Below are positions 17,044 through 27,809 of a DNA stretch of 64,000 nucleotides, in pieces. The notes under the pieces were generated by a model. It was not told the origin of the DNA and did not search any database. It saw nothing but the letters and a program-made list of their open reading frames with translations. Where the stretch lies: NCBI GenBank assembly GCA_036278735.1, contig DASUKM010000002.1, positions 38,131-102,130 of the forward strand, written 5' to 3'. The first letter of the stretch is position 1. Every line of letters starts with the position of its first letter. The DNA is from DASUKM01 sp036278735. Its GTDB lineage: Bacteria; Acidobacteriota; Vicinamibacteria; Vicinamibacterales; 2-12-FULL-66-21. The position numbers were made by a program, and so were the translations under genes.

Positions 17044-20000
17044 ATGACGCAGTCTGCGGCGACATCCCGACGTCCCGATCGGATCCGACGTGTCCCAACG
17101 GAGACGTGGATTCACGTGTGTCATGACGGAAACGGTGAATCGGCGGTCGCCGGTGCGGAGCCGCTGACAATCGGTGTGCCCTTCCCGCGGGGCGTCTGTC
17201 CGGAGGCCGCGGCGCTGCGCCTGTGGAGCGAGGGAGCGCCCATCCCTCTTCAGACAGCGGTGCTGGATCGCTGGCCGGACGGTTCAATCCGCTGGGCGCT
17301 CCTCGACTTTCAGGCTGCCGGCCGGACCCCGCTGGACGCGCTTCGGCTGACGTGGTCGGGCGGACCCGAGGCCGCCGGTCCCGCCGTGTCCGTCGACACG
17401 CTCGACGACGGTGCGATCCGCGTGAACACCGGCGTCGGACGGTTCACGGTGGCGTGCGGCCCGGCGTTTCCGTTTCGGTCCGCCGAGATCGGCGACGCAG
17501 CGGCGTTCGCGACGGGCTCGTCGCGCTTCTCCTTCCAGGACGCGCGGGGTCGAACGCACGCCTTCCGCGTGGACCACATCACCGTGGAGGAGGCCGGGCC
17601 GCTCCGCACCGTCGTGTGCGCTCGCGGCACGATCGCGCGCGGACGACGCGTCCTGCTCGAGGGGGACGCGCGGCTCCACTTCTTCGCCGGCTCTCCGGTG
17701 GTGCGCATCGCCCTGACCGTGCGCAACCCTCGCCCGGCACGGCATCGCGGCGGCTTCTGGGAACTCGGCGACCGCGGCTCCGTGTTGTTCGACGACGCGA
17801 CGGTGTCGCTGCCGCTCGGTCCGCGAGCGCAGCCGGCCCGTCTCTTCTGCTCGCACGAATGCGGACTGCCGCTGACCGCGGTGCCCGGTCCGCTCGAGGT
17901 GTACCAGGATTCGAGCGGCGGCGCCAATTGGGCAAGCACGAACCACGTGAATCGAGCCGGGAAGGTCCCGCACCGCTTTCGCGGCTATCGATCCGTCGAT
18001 GGCCTCGGCGCGACCACCGGACTCCGAGCGACGCCGCTGCTGGTCGCGCAGCACGACAACGGGTGGGCGGCGATCGCGATGCCGCAATTCTGGCAGAACT
18101 TCCCGAAAGCCATCGAGAGCGCCGACAACGTCCTGACGCTCCGCTTGTGGCCGCGGCAATACGCCGACCTGCACGAGTTGCAGGGCGGCGAGCAGAAGAC
18201 GCACGTCTTCTATGTGGCGGCCGGGTCGGGCGAACTGGACTGGCGCACGCTCGAGTGGTGCCGCCGGCCTGCACGGGCGATGGCCACCCCGTCGTGGTAT
18301 TGCGGAGCGGACGCCGTCCCCGGCTTGACGTTGCTCCCCGAGGCGGAAGATCCCGAGGTCGATCGCGCCCGGCTCGTGCGCGCCGGCATCGACGGGCCCG
18401 ACAGCTTCGCGGCGAAACGCGAAATCATCGACGAATACGGGTGGCGGCATTTCGGCGATCTCTATGCCGACCACGAGGCGGCGCTGCGCCAGACGCCGCC
18501 GCCGCTCGTGTCGCACTACAACAATCAGTACGACGGGGTCGCGGGCTTCGCCATCCAATTCTTCCGCACCGGCGATACACGCTGGTGGACGGCCATGGAC
18601 GAGCTCGCGTCGCACGTCAGCGACATCGACATCTATCACACGAACGGGGACAAGCCGGCGTACAACGGCGGGCTGTTCTGGCACACGTACCACTACTCGG
18701 ACGCGGACCGCTCGACCCATCGCTCGTACGCGCGCTCCTCGCCGACCGACGGCGGTGGGCCGAGCAACGAACACGACTACGCGACCGGCCTGATGCTCCA
18801 TTACCTTCTGACGGGCGATCTCCGCTCGCGCGAGGCGGTCATCGGCCTCGGCCGCTGGGTGCTCGCGATGGACGACGGACGGCGCACGCCGTTCCGCTGG
18901 CTCGATCGCGGCGACACCGGCCTGGCCTCGGCGACTGACAATCCGGGCTATCACGGCCCCGGGCGCGGGGCGGCCTATTCCGTCCAGACGCTGCTCGACG
19001 CGTTCCGGCTCACCGGAGAGGAGGCGTACCAGCGCAAGGCGGAGCAGTTGATCCGCCGGTGCATCCATCCCGCCGACGACATCGACGCGCGCCATTTATC
19101 CGACGTCGAAGAACACTGGAGCTATACCGTCTTCCTCCAGGCGCTCGGCCGGTATCTGGCGTTCAAAGAGGAACGCGGGGAACGGGATCGCATGCACGCG
19201 TACGCCCGGGAAAGTCTGCTGGCGTACGCCGGGTGGATGCTCGCGCACGAACACCCGTATCTCGATCGGCCCGAGATCCTCGAGTATCCAGACGAGACCT
19301 GGATGGCCCAGGACATGCGCAAGGCCGACGTGTTCCGGTATGCCGCGGCGTACGCCGCACCGACGATTCGCGCGCGCTTCCTCGAGCGCGCGCGCTTCTT
19401 CTTCGACTATGCGGTCACCGCGCTGCTCGCATCCGGGCGCGCCGACCGGACCAGGCCCCTGGTCCTGATGCTGGGGAATGGATACCCACAACAGACCTCA
19501 GAGTCAGTCACCCAGGACCGCCCTGCCGAAACCGCGGCGTACATCTTTGGGCAGCCAGAGGTCTTCGTGCCGCAGAAGGCAAGAGTCCGCGAACGTCTCG
19601 CGGCCGCCGCGCGCCTCGGCTGGCCCGTCTGGAAGCGGGCATTCACGCGGGCCGCAGGCCGCCGCGCCACCGGCGCGGGCGCGGGCGCCGCCACAATCCG
19701 ACAGCGGCTCAAACTGGGGCTGCTGTGGGGATGCCGCGCGGCAGGGCTCTTCGCGCTGGCCCGCCGTTGCACGCGCAACGGACTGCGTATCCTCTGCTAT
19801 CACGGTTTCAGCCTTCTCGACGAGCACGAGTTCCGGCCGGGCCTGTTCATGCGGGGCGAGACGTTCCGTCGGCGCATGGCGTATCTCGTCCGAAAAGGCT
19901 ATCCCGTCCTCAGCCTCGAGGAAGGGGCCCGGCGCCTGGCCGCCGGCACGCTGCCCGACAACGCCGTGGTCATCACGATCGACGATGGGTTCTACAGCGT

Positions 20001-20799
20001 GGGACGAGTCGCCTGGCCGATTCTGAAGACACTGTCGCTGCCGGCCACGTTGTACGTCACCTCGTATTACGTCACGAAGCGCGCCCCGGTCTTCCGGCTG
20101 GCGATGCAGTACTTTTTCTGGAAAACGGACCGGACTCGGCTCGACCTGTCCGGCCTGGGCCCGGGCCTCGCCTGCCTGCCCGTGCTGTCGCTGGACGGGA
20201 CGTCGGAAGCGGAGCCCGGCATGTGGGAGATCATCCGCTTCGGCGAGACGCAGCTCGATCAGCCGGAGCGCGAGCGTCTGGCGAAGGCGATCGCCGAGCG
20301 GCTCGGCGTCTCGTACGACGCCCTCGACACGCAGCGCAGCCTGAGCCTGCTCACGCCGGCGGAGCTCCGTGGCCTGGTCTCGGATGGCCTCGACGTGCAG
20401 TTGCACACGCATCGGCACGAGCTCCCCCAGGACGCGGCGCTCGTCCGGCGCGAAATCGACGACAACCGCGGCGTCCTCGAACCGCTCACGCGGCGCTCGC
20501 TCCACCACTTCTGCTACCCGAGCGGCGTGTGGACGGCCGCACACTGGTCCTCACTCGACGGATGCGGCATCGCGACCGCGACCACGTGCGACCCGGGCTT
20601 GAATGGGCCCGGCTCCCCTCGCCTCGCGCTGACGCGATACCTGGACAGCGAGGAGATGGCGCCGCTCGAATTCGAGGCCGAAGTCAGCGGGTTCTCGGAA
20701 TGGATTCGGGTCGCGCAGCGGACCGCGCGACGCCTGCGCCGCCGCACCGGCGAGCGCCAGCGCGCGAACCGCGGCGCCACTCAGTTGTGCGGGAGGTAG
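17044..20799 (+). CDS. Fusion of a PcRGLX/YetA-like lyase-type protein and a NodB polysaccharide deacetylase
   Basis: One uninterrupted frame encodes 1251 residues. Residues 1 to about 860 resemble the PcRGLX/YetA group of exo-rhamnogalacturonan-lyase-like proteins: an N-terminal beta barrel (WIHVCHDGNGESAVAG), a beta-rich middle and an alpha/alpha-barrel portion with HYNNQYDGVAGFAI and NEHDYATGLMLHY. After a basic, moderately hydrophobic linker (about 880-910) a full NodB deacetylase begins at RILCYHGFS (near 914). Its metal motifs are TIDDGF at 978-983 and His1121/His1125 (HTHRH). The linker resembles the free N-terminus of stand-alone deacetylases, suggesting fusion of two genes. No N-terminal signal peptide is visible. 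A role in trimming and deacetylating the polysaccharide is inferred. Confidence 0.75.
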   Translation: MTQSAATSRRPDRIRRVPTETWIHVCHDGNGESAVAGAEPLTIGVPFPRGVCPEAAALRLWSEGAPIPLQTAVLDRWPDGSIRWALLDFQAAGRTPLDALRLTWSGGPEAAGPAVSVDTLDDGAIRVNTGVGRFTVACGPAFPFRSAEIGDAAAFATGSSRFSFQDARGRTHAFRVDHITVEEAGPLRTVVCARGTIARGRRVLLEGDARLHFFAGSPVVRIALTVRNPRPARHRGGFWELGDRGSVLFDDATVSLPLGPRAQPARLFCSHECGLPLTAVPGPLEVYQDSSGGANWASTNHVNRAGKVPHRFRGYRSVDGLGATTGLRATPLLVAQHDNGWAAIAMPQFWQNFPKAIESADNVLTLRLWPRQYADLHELQGGEQKTHVFYVAAGSGELDWRTLEWCRRPARAMATPSWYCGADAVPGLTLLPEAEDPEVDRARLVRAGIDGPDSFAAKREIIDEYGWRHFGDLYADHEAALRQTPPPLVSHYNNQYDGVAGFAIQFFRTGDTRWWTAMDELASHVSDIDIYHTNGDKPAYNGGLFWHTYHYSDADRSTHRSYARSSPTDGGGPSNEHDYATGLMLHYLLTGDLRSREAVIGLGRWVLAMDDGRRTPFRWLDRGDTGLASATDNPGYHGPGRGAAYSVQTLLDAFRLTGEEAYQRKAEQLIRRCIHPADDIDARHLSDVEEHWSYTVFLQALGRYLAFKEERGERDRMHAYARESLLAYAGWMLAHEHPYLDRPEILEYPDETWMAQDMRKADVFRYAAAYAAPTIRARFLERARFFFDYAVTALLASGRADRTRPLVLMLGNGYPQQTSESVTQDRPAETAAYIFGQPEVFVPQKARVRERLAAAARLGWPVWKRAFTRAAGRRATGAGAGAATIRQRLKLGLLWGCRAAGLFALARRCTRNGLRILCYHGFSLLDEHEFRPGLFMRGETFRRRMAYLVRKGYPVLSLEEGARRLAAGTLPDNAVVITIDDGFYSVGRVAWPILKTLSLPATLYVTSYYVTKRAPVFRLAMQYFFWKTDRTRLDLSGLGPGLACLPVLSLDGTSEAEPGMWEIIRFGETQLDQPERERLAKAIAERLGVSYDALDTQRSLSLLTPAELRGLVSDGLDVQLHTHRHELPQDAALVRREIDDNRGVLEPLTRRSLHHFCYPSGVWTAAHWSSLDGCGIATATTCDPGLNGPGSPRLALTRYLDSEEMAPLEFEAEVSGFSEWIRVAQRTARRLRRRTGERQRANRGATQLCGR

Positions 20800-21839
20800 G
20801 ACGCCCACCCTCCCGTATCGCGGACGATCCGAACCGCTCGCCGAAGGGCCTCAATCAGACGTCGATAGTGCAAGGCGCTCGAGGCGCGCGAAAGGAGGGG
20901 GTTGTCTTGCCGGCGTCCAACCGTCACCACGGCCACCGAGAGATTCCGCAGGTGCGGCAGCCAGAACTCCGGTCCCTCCGGCTCGCGGCCGCCATACCCC
21001 TCCAGAAACGCGCCGACGGCGCGCGCATGGAAGCGCGGCATCGGGCCGAGCGAGGCCAGGCGGCAGAACTGTTCGAGCGCCAGCAGGACCTGCGAGACGT
21101 CCAGCCCAGGCATCGCGGTCCGCGAGTCGTCGAAGTCGATCAGCCCGACGCCGCGGCCGATGATGACGTTGCCGCTCGAGATGTCGCCGTGGCAGCGCGT
21201 CAGCGTCACCGGACGGTCGCCCAGCGTCCCGGCAAGCAGTCCCAGCGCGTGCTCGGCGTCGCGCGACAGATCCGCATGACGCGCATCGACGGTCGACCAG
21301 AGCCGCAGCCGCTCGCGGACGTACCCGGCGAGCGCCGCCGCGCGGTCCGCCGATTGTACCGCCGGGATCGTGCGCCAATGCAGGGTGTCCAGCCAGCGGC
21401 CGACCCCCCGCCACGCGTCGAGGCTCGCCCGCCTGGCGTCGCGGCTCCAGGGCAGGCGGCGCTGGAGCCGGCGAATCGGCCGGCCCTCGCTCTCGGCGGT
21501 GAGGATCAGGTGCCTGGCGGCATCGTAGGCGACGATGTCGAACGCGAGGAGCCCCTCGGCCCCGGCGAACGCGCGCCCGATGCGTTCGAGCGCTTCGCAC
21601 CAGGCGGCGAAGGCGGAGGGGTCGAGCGCGGTGAACATCTTCAGATAGAAGTGGCGAACGCGGCCGTGCGACTCCCCCGTCAGCCGAACCAGACGGGCGG
21701 CCCGCGAGGGAACCGGCTGCACCCGCGTGATGTCGACAGGGACCCCTGCCCAGGCGGTGACGGCGCGCCGGCACCATTCGAGATACGCCGGCGGCAGCGG
21801 CGTATCGTCCGCGCGCGAATCCGTCACCAGGGATGTCAC
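20781..21839 (-). CDS. APH/ChoK-family phosphotransferase-like kinase
   Basis: The 352-residue protein carries the aminoglycoside-phosphotransferase/choline-kinase catalytic loop CHGDISSGNVI and the metal-binding DFDDS. The nucleotide-binding part is the N-terminal third. The start is uncertain: the frame is open to 22025, but that part is Arg/Ala-rich, so I chose the GTG at 21839. The gene is convergent with the lyase-deacetylase gene and overlaps its 3' end by 19 nt. In an EPS locus it may phosphorylate a sugar or lipid intermediate; antibiotic resistance is unlikely from context. Confidence 0.65.
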   Translation of the reverse strand: MTSLVTDSRADDTPLPPAYLEWCRRAVTAWAGVPVDITRVQPVPSRAARLVRLTGESHGRVRHFYLKMFTALDPSAFAAWCEALERIGRAFAGAEGLLAFDIVAYDAARHLILTAESEGRPIRRLQRRLPWSRDARRASLDAWRGVGRWLDTLHWRTIPAVQSADRAAALAGYVRERLRLWSTVDARHADLSRDAEHALGLLAGTLGDRPVTLTRCHGDISSGNVIIGRGVGLIDFDDSRTAMPGLDVSQVLLALEQFCRLASLGPMPRFHARAVGAFLEGYGGREPEGPEFWLPHLRNLSVAVVTVGRRQDNPLLSRASSALHYRRLIEALRRAVRIVRDTGGWASYLPHN

Positions 21840-22177
21840 GATGTCGCACACTCTGGACGCGACGGGGCGCGGTGTCAAGCGCGCACGGGCGCACGCCGTG
21901 CCTGCGCCCGCCGCACACGGCACTCCCGGTACCCGCGCAGGCAAGAATGTAATCTTGGCGCGACGGGTGTAAGAACTGCCCGCCCATTCCTGGGACGGCC
22001 GCTGCACGGCGGCCGCGCGCCCCATCGGATGTTCCGGTGGTCGTTGGAGATATCGCCGGCCGCCGGACGCGCGTCATCAATCCGGACGTGGGCCAGTCGT
22101 GGCACCCTCCTTGCTGAATCGCCACGCGGCAGCAGGCTGTCTGCTGCGCCCAATCGATCTTTTCGGAAGGAACGCTC
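21840..22177. other. 338-bp divergent intergenic region
   Basis: This gap separates the kinase-like gene (-) from the secreted protein gene (+). Its right half holds the strong sigma-54 site at 22100-22115. A slightly AT-richer patch lies near 21945-21975. I find no convincing RNA gene, ORF or sigma-70 promoter here. Confidence 0.5.
22100..22115 (+). promoter_or_regulatory. Strong sigma-54 promoter match for the tagged secreted protein
   Basis: TGGCAC at 22100-22105 and TTGCT at 22111-22115 match the full sigma-54 consensus, including GG-N10-GC spacing. The start of transcription should fall near 22126, about 50 nt before the ATG at 22178. A ribosome-binding stretch GGAAGGAA lies at about 22165-22172. 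Confidence 0.75.
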
Positions 22178-23368
22178 ATGAAGGGGAAGGCTCGCCTCAC
22201 GGCCCTGGCGTGCGCGATCGGGGTCGCCATGGTCATTGCGCAGGTCCATGCGCAGTCGACGCTGCCGCTCGTGCAGAAATCCAATCTGGTGCACCTCGGC
22301 TCATTCCATGTCCCGACCGGGCAGAAGTTCGGGGGGGCGGACGCGGAGTACCAGTACGGAGGCACCGCACTGGGCTTCGACCCGACTCGCAATGCGCTCT
22401 TCCTCGTGGGTCACGACTGGGACCAGCTCACTGGCGAGATCAGCATCCCGGCGCTTGGCGGCACGTCAACCTTGCTCCAGAGCCTGACCGATGCGGCCGA
22501 GGGCCGGTCGGTGGGCAGCAGCACGCAGAAGGTCGGCGGAAATCTCGTGTACGAGGGCAAACTGTATTTCACGAAATACCTCTACTACGACGCCTCCGGG
22601 TCGCAGGTCCTCTCGCACTTCGTGCGGCCGCTGAATCTGTCGACCAAGGGGCAGGTCCAGGGTCCGTATGCGGTTGGCCCGCTCGGCGCGGGCTTTTATT
22701 CGGGCTACATGGCCCTCGTGCCGCCGGAATGGCAGTCCGCACTCGGCGGACCTGCACTGACGGGGAACTCCGATCTCTCCATCATCAGCCGGACGTCGTA
22801 CGGCCCGGCGGTGTTTGCCTTCGACCCGGCCAAGGTCGGAGTCAGCAAGACCGCAGTGCCGCTGGTCTACTACCCCGGCGACCATCCGCTCGCGCCGTAC
22901 GGCGCCAAGGCGAATCCGTATTTCACGGGCGCCGACGCGATCCGCGGCGTCGTGCTCCCCGACGGTACGCGCAGCGTGCTCTTCTTCGGCCGCCACGGCA
23001 CCGGAGATTCCTGCTACGGTGAGCCGTCGGATTGCGGCGATCCGACGTGTTCGAGCTGTAAGGGCGATCATTCCTATCCGTACGTGCCGTACGTCTGGGC
23101 ATACGACGCGAACGACCTGGCGGCGGTGAAGTCAGGGAAGAAGCAGCCCTGGGACGTCAAGCCGTACGCGACCTGGGCGCTCGACCTGCCGGACACCGGT
23201 CAGAACTATCTCGGTGGCGCGGCGTTCGATCCCACGGCCAATCGGCTGTACGTCAGCCAGATGTCGGCCGACGGCGACAATCCGGTGATCCAGGTATTCA
23301 CGATCACCAACAGTGTCGGGGCGGGGCCGGCGCCGACTCCGCCGAGCAACGTTCGGATCATCAAGTAG
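22178..23368 (+). CDS. Secreted protein with C-terminal PPSNVRIIK tail
   Basis: The 396-residue protein starts with a Sec signal peptide (basic MKGKAR, hydrophobic core, predicted cleavage near VHAQS at residue 26). The mature part contains repeated Tyr/Gly-rich blade-like segments such as GTALGFDPTRNALFLVGHD and GGAAFDPTANRLYVSQ, reminiscent of a beta-propeller, and a cysteine cluster (CYGEPSDCGDPTCSSC). No enzyme motif is recognised. The last residues, after a Pro/Ala/Gly linker, are PPSNVRIIK, nearly identical to the end of the protein at 32377-33633. A strong sigma-54 site lies upstream. Confidence 0.75.
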   Translation: MKGKARLTALACAIGVAMVIAQVHAQSTLPLVQKSNLVHLGSFHVPTGQKFGGADAEYQYGGTALGFDPTRNALFLVGHDWDQLTGEISIPALGGTSTLLQSLTDAAEGRSVGSSTQKVGGNLVYEGKLYFTKYLYYDASGSQVLSHFVRPLNLSTKGQVQGPYAVGPLGAGFYSGYMALVPPEWQSALGGPALTGNSDLSIISRTSYGPAVFAFDPAKVGVSKTAVPLVYYPGDHPLAPYGAKANPYFTGADAIRGVVLPDGTRSVLFFGRHGTGDSCYGEPSDCGDPTCSSCKGDHSYPYVPYVWAYDANDLAAVKSGKKQPWDVKPYATWALDLPDTGQNYLGGAAFDPTANRLYVSQMSADGDNPVIQVFTITNSVGAGPAPTPPSNVRIIK

Positions 23369-23461
23369 CGAGCCCTCGGCCGGACGCGGGTCGATCATCG
23401 GTCATCCGCCAGGGATGTCGTCGTGGCGCCTCGAGCTGAGGCACAATGGACGGCATCCCGA

Positions 23462-24577
23462 ATGACCACGCCTCGCGGCCGCGGCGTTCTCCAGGTCGTC
23501 CTGAGTCTGTCCCCTGGCGGGACCGAACGTCTCGTCGTGGACGTCGTCAGCCGTCTGCGCGATCGCTACCGGATGGCCGTGTGCTGCCTCGACGAACCGG
23601 GTGCATGGGCGCCGGATCTCGAGCGGCAGGGGATCGAGGTGATCTCCATCGGCCGACGCCCAGGGTTTCATCCAGCGGTCGGACGACGGATTGCGACGAT
23701 GGCGGCGCGGCTGCAGCTCAACGTGCTGCACTGCCATCAGTACACGCCGTTCGTCTACGGCGCCCTCGCGCGGGTGCGGCACCCGCATCTCCGCGTCCTC
23801 TTCACCGAACACGGCCGCACGGGTGACGACCCACCCTCCCGCAAGCGGCGCGTCGCCAATACTCTGCTCGCCCGGCTGCCAAGCCGCGTGTGCGCCGTGT
23901 CGGCCGATCTGGCGCGACACCTCACCCGGGAAGGATTTCCGCCGTCGCGCGTCCAGGTCGTGCCCAACGGCATCGATCCTGGCGCGCGTCCCGACCCGGA
24001 GACGGGTCAGCGCGCCAGGCTGGCGCTGGGCCTCGACGATCAGGCGTTCGTGATCGGCACCGTGGGCCGGCTCAATGCCGTCAAGGATCTGCCGACGCTG
24101 TTCGACGCCTTCGAGCGTCTGCTGCAGGGGCGCCCAGACGCGACGCTCGTCGTCGTGGGCGATGGTCCCGAGCGTGCGGCGCTCGAGCGCCGTGCAGCCG
24201 CCGCAGGCGATCGCATCCGGTTCACCGGTCATCGCGGGGACGTGCGCGCGCTCATGGCGGCCTTCGACGTGTACGTCAGCAGCTCGGTGTTCGAAGGGGT
24301 GTCGCTCACCATCCTCGAAGCGATGGCGGCCGGACGCCCTGTCGTGGCGACCCGCGTCGGCGGCACGCCTGAAGTCGTGGCCGACGGCCAGACGGGGCTG
24401 CTCGTGCCGCCGCGCGACCCGTTGCGGCTGGCCGAGGCGCTGCTCGATCTCTCCGCCTCGCCTCAGCGTGCGCGGGCGCTGGGCGCAGCTGGCCGATTGC
24501 GAGTGTGCGACAGGTTCACCTTCGATCGGATGGTCGACTGGTATGCGGCGGCGTACGGGGAACTGGGGGCGTCCTGA
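23462..24577 (+). CDS. Family 4 (GT-B) glycosyltransferase
   Basis: The 371-residue enzyme begins near LQVVLSLSPGGTERLVVDVV, a PGGTE acceptor motif common in EPS GT4 proteins. The VVPNGIDPGARP hinge and the donor-site segment SSVFEGVSLTILEAMAAG are present. The ATG at 23462 was chosen because it is adjacent to the conserved core; the frame also has an upstream start at 23423. It is convergent with the amidotransferase gene, with about 39 nt between stops. It resembles the sugar transferases associated with exosortase A loci (TIGR03088-like, from memory). Confidence 0.75.
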   Translation: MTTPRGRGVLQVVLSLSPGGTERLVVDVVSRLRDRYRMAVCCLDEPGAWAPDLERQGIEVISIGRRPGFHPAVGRRIATMAARLQLNVLHCHQYTPFVYGALARVRHPHLRVLFTEHGRTGDDPPSRKRRVANTLLARLPSRVCAVSADLARHLTREGFPPSRVQVVPNGIDPGARPDPETGQRARLALGLDDQAFVIGTVGRLNAVKDLPTLFDAFERLLQGRPDATLVVVGDGPERAALERRAAAAGDRIRFTGHRGDVRALMAAFDVYVSSSVFEGVSLTILEAMAAGRPVVATRVGGTPEVVADGQTGLLVPPRDPLRLAEALLDLSASPQRARALGAAGRLRVCDRFTFDRMVDWYAAAYGELGAS

Positions 24578-24616
24578 CGAGCGTTCAGCCGAACCGCTGT
24601 CGGCCGCCCCTTCGTC

Positions 24617-26533
<1,917 letters not shown>

Positions 26534-26534
26534 G

Positions 26535-27809
26535 TCAGTCCACTCCCTGTTCGTCGGCTCGCCGCGGCGCGCGACCGAGCACCCCTTCGTGCACGGCGCG
26601 GATCCGCTCAGCCGTCTGGTCCCACGTGAACGCCTTCAGGACGCGCTCCCGCCCGGCGCGCCCCAGGCGCTGGGCCAGCGCGCGATCACACACGAGCCGC
26701 CGCACGACGCACGCCAGCTCGTCGACGTCGGTTCCCGAGACGAGCACTCCCGTGAGGCCGTCGGCGACCGCTTCGGGTACGCCGCCGGTGCGCCCGCCGA
26801 TCACCGCGCGGCCCGCCGCGGCCGCTTCCAGGAACACGATGCCGAACCCTTCGATGTCGCGCTGCTCGATCCGGTTCGGCAACAGGAAGACATCGCACGC
26901 CGCGTAATAGCGCGGCAGGTCCTCGGGCGAGACCTCGCCGGCGAACCACACGCGATCCGTCACGCCGAGATCGGCGGCGAGGGTCTGCAGGTACGCGCGC
27001 TCGTCACCGGTCCCCACGATCACGTAGCGGATCGTCCGCTGTTCCCGTTTGAGCGCGGCGACCGCCCGGATGGCGAGGTCGTGCCCCTTGCGGCGCTGCA
27101 GCCGGCCGACCGACAACAGCACCGTCTCGGAACGAGGTGCGAGGGACTGCCGAATTGCCGTCCCGTCGACCGCGGGCGTGAAACGGCCCGGGTCGACGCC
27201 CGGATAGACGACGTGGATGCGGCTCGACGGCACCCCCAACTCCCGAAGCAGGCTGCGGGTATTGCGGCTGTTCGCGATCACCGCCGATGCGCCGCGATAC
27301 ACGCGCGTCATCAGAAAGGTGAGCTCGCGGGAGCTGAGGGCGCCCGTGACGTCCTCGCCGTGCGACCAGCACACGTACGGCGCACCGCCGGCCAGATGCG
27401 ACAGCCAGGCGGCGACGCCTTCCGGGAGCGCGCGCGCGCAGTGCACGACGTCGCGCGACGATGCCAGCCGCCGCAGGCGCCGCGCGAGCCCCAGGTGCTG
27501 CGTCGCCGCGCGCCGATTGATCAGGCCCCAGCGAGTCATGGCGATCGGGGCCGGCACGATCCGCGCGCCAGCGGCGGTTCGTCCCTCGATGTGGGTCGCG
27601 GCATCGGTGACGACCGTCATGTCGCCGCCGAGACGGGAATAGCCCTCGTGCAGCAGGACGGCGCTGCCGCCCACATCCGGCGGGTACAGCTCCGAAACGA
27701 GCAGGAGGCGGGGTGATGCGGTCGCCGTCGAGGCGCGCGCAGTCTCCGCGGTTCGAAGCCCGGCGGCTCCGAAGAAGGGACGCGACAGGAGCTGCATCCC
27801 GGGCCTCAC
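26535..27809 (-). CDS. Family 4 (GT-B) glycosyltransferase
   Basis: This 424-residue protein has the GT4 pattern: LLVSELYPPDVGGSAVLL at the acceptor side, VYPGVDPGRFTP at the hinge, and IEGFGIVFLEAAAAGRAVI as the donor-binding EX7E motif. The GTG start overlaps the dehydrogenase stop (GTGA), implying translational coupling; an ATG four codons later is possible. The first 30 residues are not conserved-looking. Confidence 0.8.
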   Translation of the reverse strand: MRPGMQLLSRPFFGAAGLRTAETARASTATASPRLLLVSELYPPDVGGSAVLLHEGYSRLGGDMTVVTDAATHIEGRTAAGARIVPAPIAMTRWGLINRRAATQHLGLARRLRRLASSRDVVHCARALPEGVAAWLSHLAGGAPYVCWSHGEDVTGALSSRELTFLMTRVYRGASAVIANSRNTRSLLRELGVPSSRIHVVYPGVDPGRFTPAVDGTAIRQSLAPRSETVLLSVGRLQRRKGHDLAIRAVAALKREQRTIRYVIVGTGDERAYLQTLAADLGVTDRVWFAGEVSPEDLPRYYAACDVFLLPNRIEQRDIEGFGIVFLEAAAAGRAVIGGRTGGVPEAVADGLTGVLVSGTDVDELACVVRRLVCDRALAQRLGRAGRERVLKAFTWDQTAERIRAVHEGVLGRAPRRADEQGVD

